DNA of 64,000 bases from Tetradesmus obliquus. Lineage: Eukaryota; Chlorophyta; Chlorophyceae; Sphaeropleales; Scenedesmaceae. The number at the start of each line of letters is the position of its first letter. Position 1 is the first letter of the stretch. The stretch is from positions 4,278,001 through 4,342,000 of the forward strand of contig CP126198.1 of NCBI GenBank assembly GCA_030272155.1, read 5' to 3'. The notes under the pieces are model-generated. The model was given only the letters and a program-made list of their open reading frames with translations. It made no database searches and was not told where the DNA came from. Shown piece by piece: positions 61,602 to 64,000 of this stretch. The position numbers and the translations under genes are program-made.

Positions 61602-61902
61602 TCAGATGCTGCGCATGCGGCTCACTGGCTCCGGCCACATCGGCCGCCCAGCAGCAGCAGCAGCAGCAGCCGCCTGCTCCTCCTCATGCAGAATCGTCAG
61701 CATGCAGTAGCCATTGGGCCAGTAGGGCCAGGCGTGCAGCATGGCTTTGGCCATCTGCACGTGACTGGCTGCCTGAGCACATGAGTACATGATCATATTT
61801 GACACCATGTGCTCATGCTGCAGGCTCAGCTGAAGCTTGCCTAAAACCGCCTGCCACCTGTCTAGCCCATCTTCCCGGAACTGCAAGCTGCGCGGCGCCT
61901 CA

Positions 61903-61941
<39 letters not shown>

Positions 61942-62831
61942 GGGTAGCTGCCGCTGCTGCCGCCACCCATGCCGGCGACAGCCGCCACAAACGGGCCCGC
62001 TGGATCTGCCGTAACGTTAGTAACGTCATCGTCACTTCCGTGCAGCTCCCCGCACAGCTCGGCCATCTCCTGCAGAACTTCCTGGCGCTCTGCGCGTGCC
62101 TTGCCCATATGGTCCTTGTAGAGGCTGAAGCAGGCATCCAGCTTGCCGCGGGCCTCGCGGGAGAAGGTTATGCTGTGCAGCAGGCTGCGCCAGTGGTTGG
62201 GAGGGGCCTCCTCAAAGTCGCCCGACTCCAGGTTGATCAGCTTCAGCTCCCACAGGCCCACCCTGCAGGAGAAACACAACAGAGAAGGCAAGAGTGAGGT
62301 GCGGCACAGAAATGCGGTGTACACTGGCAGGCCCACCCAGAAAAGATTGGAGCAGCTGCAGCAGGCAGAGAGCCATGAGTGCTGGTCGTACAGTACATGG
62401 CAGCAGCTCAGGGGTGGGTGTGTGAAGCACCTTGCTGGTAAAAAAGGAGACAGGAGAGGTGCCGATGTTACGGCTTTACAGCAACAGCAACCAGCAGGCG
62501 CGCAGCAGGCAGTCGGCAGGTTCCCACAGGTGCCCCAGAGAATGAAAAGAGTCTAATTGAAACCCAAACCCACCTGTTGCGTGTGCTGAACTTGCGCACA
62601 CCCATGAGCAGCTCCTCCACCACTATGCACTGCAGCTAAACACACCACTGCAAATAGCTGGCGAAGCAAGTGGGAAGCACATAAAGTCTCACCTGTTTCG
62701 CGTGCTGAACTTCCGCACCCCCATGAGCAGCTCCTCCACCACCTGCACCAGCGCCAGCCCAGCAGCCACGTCAGGCACGTGCCTGTCCACACGAGGCAGC
62801 AGCTGGGACAGCGCCTGAAGCTTGGACCTGA

Positions 62832-62872
<41 letters not shown>

Positions 62873-63251
62873 AAGCAGGTGTTGATGGCGTGTGGATATA
62901 TAGTTTGGAGGGTGGTGCAGCATGCACAGCTGAGCAAGGCCGGGTTACATACATGGGCAGGGAATACACAGCATCAGCATTCTTGACTGGTCTGGCAGCT
63001 GATATATGTGACAATGCAACCATGGTGCCATGCAGCAGCATATCAGTTCACTAGCAGCACTGCAGCAAGCTGACCTCAAGCCAGCAGTCTCACCTGTACC
63101 ACTCCACGACTTGGTGCACATACACAAAGTCGGCGTCGCCTGATGCAGCAGCAGCAGCAGCAGGGAAGTATCCAGCAGCCTCGTGCCGCGCCTGCAGCAG
63201 CCGGCTAGCCATCAGCAGTGTCTCTGGAGGAGACCCGGCAGCAGCAGCAGG

Positions 63252-63306
<55 letters not shown>

Positions 63307-63442
63307 GGGATTGCTACAGGTGCACTCCCTGCCGAAGCTGCTGCTGGCAGGTCAGCACCAGCTGATGGAATGCTACCCAGCGGTGACATGAGGTCAGCAG
63401 GCAGATCACCTTCTGCTGCTGCTGCTGCATCCATAGGCACTG

Positions 63443-63477
<35 letters not shown>

Positions 63478-64000
63478 GGCAGGCCCTGGTGTGATGACAG
63501 CTCCTTATCAAGCAGCAGCATGAGCTCATCATCAAGCATCATCAGCTCATCTGTAGGCACAGGCATCAGGCTGCCAAAGTCACCCAAGCCACCGCCTGCT
63601 GCTGCTGCTGCCGCTGCAGGTTCCTGCTGCTGCTGCTGCTGCTGGCCATACTGCTGCATCACTGGAGGCAGCTCAGGCAGCGCAAACTGCTGCTGCTGCT
63701 GCATGGGGAAGCCTTGAAGCTGCGCCATCGGCTGCTGCCACTGCTGCTGCTGCTGCTGCTGCTGCTGTGGCGGCAGCAGGGGCTGCCGGCTGGCAGCAGC
63801 AGTTGGATTCGACCCTGAGCGGCGCATCAGCTGCTGCTGGTGGTGCTGCTGCAGGGCCATGCCTGGGCCTGATGTTGTGATTGTGAAGCCGCGCCTCTGC
63901 TGCTGCTGCTGCTGCTGCCAGCCAGCTGGTAATGCACCAGCTGGAGGGCCTTCTAGTGCCTCTGGGCCGGCCAGGAACTGCTGCTGCAGCATGTAGGGCT
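61602..64000 (-). CDS. Glutamine-rich protein, possible transcription regulator (5' end may lie outside window)
   Basis: Three exons seen: about 63992 (or beyond 64000) to 63094, 62827-62693, 62262-61602; in phase. The N-terminal roughly 300 residues are Gln-rich, with an acidic-hydrophobic patch TDELMMLDDELMLLLDKEL that resembles an activation domain. The C-terminal part is helical: VVEELLMGVRKFSTRNR, WELKLINLE, KLDACFSLYKDHMGKARAERQEVLQEMAELC, then HVQMAKAMLHAWPYWPNGYCML. The tail loosely recalls the C-terminus of algal bZIP-type factors, where a similar helix-pair ends in a YPW/YPD-like motif, but no basic region is visible here. If that reading is right, the bZIP lies left of residue 1 of my model. 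I cannot name the family. A partial copy of exon 2 lies in intron 2. Confidence 0.5.
62574..62631 (-). pseudogene. Partial copy of the end of exon 2 of the Q-rich gene
   Basis: It encodes VVEELLMGVRKFSTRNR followed by a GT donor, like the true exon end at 62693. The four base changes in these 17 codons are all synonymous (GGG to GGT, CGG to CGC, ACG to ACA, CGA to CGC). Confidence 0.8.
62833..63305. repeat. CAG/CTG runs in intron 1 and exon 1 of the Q-rich gene
   Basis: A CAG run at 62833-62868 sits directly beside the exon 2 acceptor. A CTG run at 63253-63305 encodes about 17 Gln on the minus strand. Confidence 0.9.

Overview
The window reads as nuclear DNA of a green alga, most likely a chlorophycean relative of Chlamydomonas or Scenedesmus. 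The reasons are GC-rich exons split by many short GT-AG introns (mostly 100-350 bp), very abundant CAG/CTG runs, a short isocitrate lyase of about 416 residues, an octotricopeptide-type (OPR-like) protein, the plastid chaperone ORANGE, and TGTAA polyadenylation signals placed downstream of genes. Gene 3' regions are T/G-rich on the coding strand, so their strand can be read by eye.

Layout: (1) A plus-strand GCC2/GCC3 plus PAN/Apple-like protein, cut by the left window edge, runs to 10587. Its intron 726-8311 contains a complete minus-strand gene (8005 to 2448) for a Crypton-like tyrosine recombinase with a C-terminal GCR1_C DNA-binding domain. Structured inverted repeats near 896 and 8251 flank that gene; removing the insert would leave an ordinary intron of about 211 bp. 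(2) A 1715-residue CEP164-like WW protein, plus strand, 15031-21799. (3) Two isocitrate lyase genes in tail-to-tail inverted orientation (22466-24806 plus, 30103-32444 minus). They encode identical proteins but have different introns, and flank a poorly resolved C2HC zinc-finger gene. (4) An OPR-like gene (33914-37516, minus) divergent from an Mpv17/PMP22-family gene (38912-41317, plus). (5) An 860-residue ZIP metal transporter (44528-48464, minus) divergent from a GT77-like glycosyltransferase (49460-52715, plus). (6) ORANGE (54057-57510, plus). (7) A glutamine-rich protein (61602 to beyond 64000, minus).

The genes do not form an operon. They are independent nuclear genes for carbon metabolism (glyoxylate cycle), plastid biology (ORANGE, OPR), membrane transport, glycosylation and cilium/centriole-type structure. 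For most of them I traced every exon and checked that the reading phase carries across each splice junction; exon coordinates are in the entries.

Two signals stand out. The first is the nested recombinase element with foldback ends, which standard Cryptons are not known to have. The second is a recurring pattern in which short pieces of an exon, with its splice site, are duplicated into the neighbouring intron or downstream DNA. It is seen in the ORANGE, OPR, Q-rich and C2HC genes.
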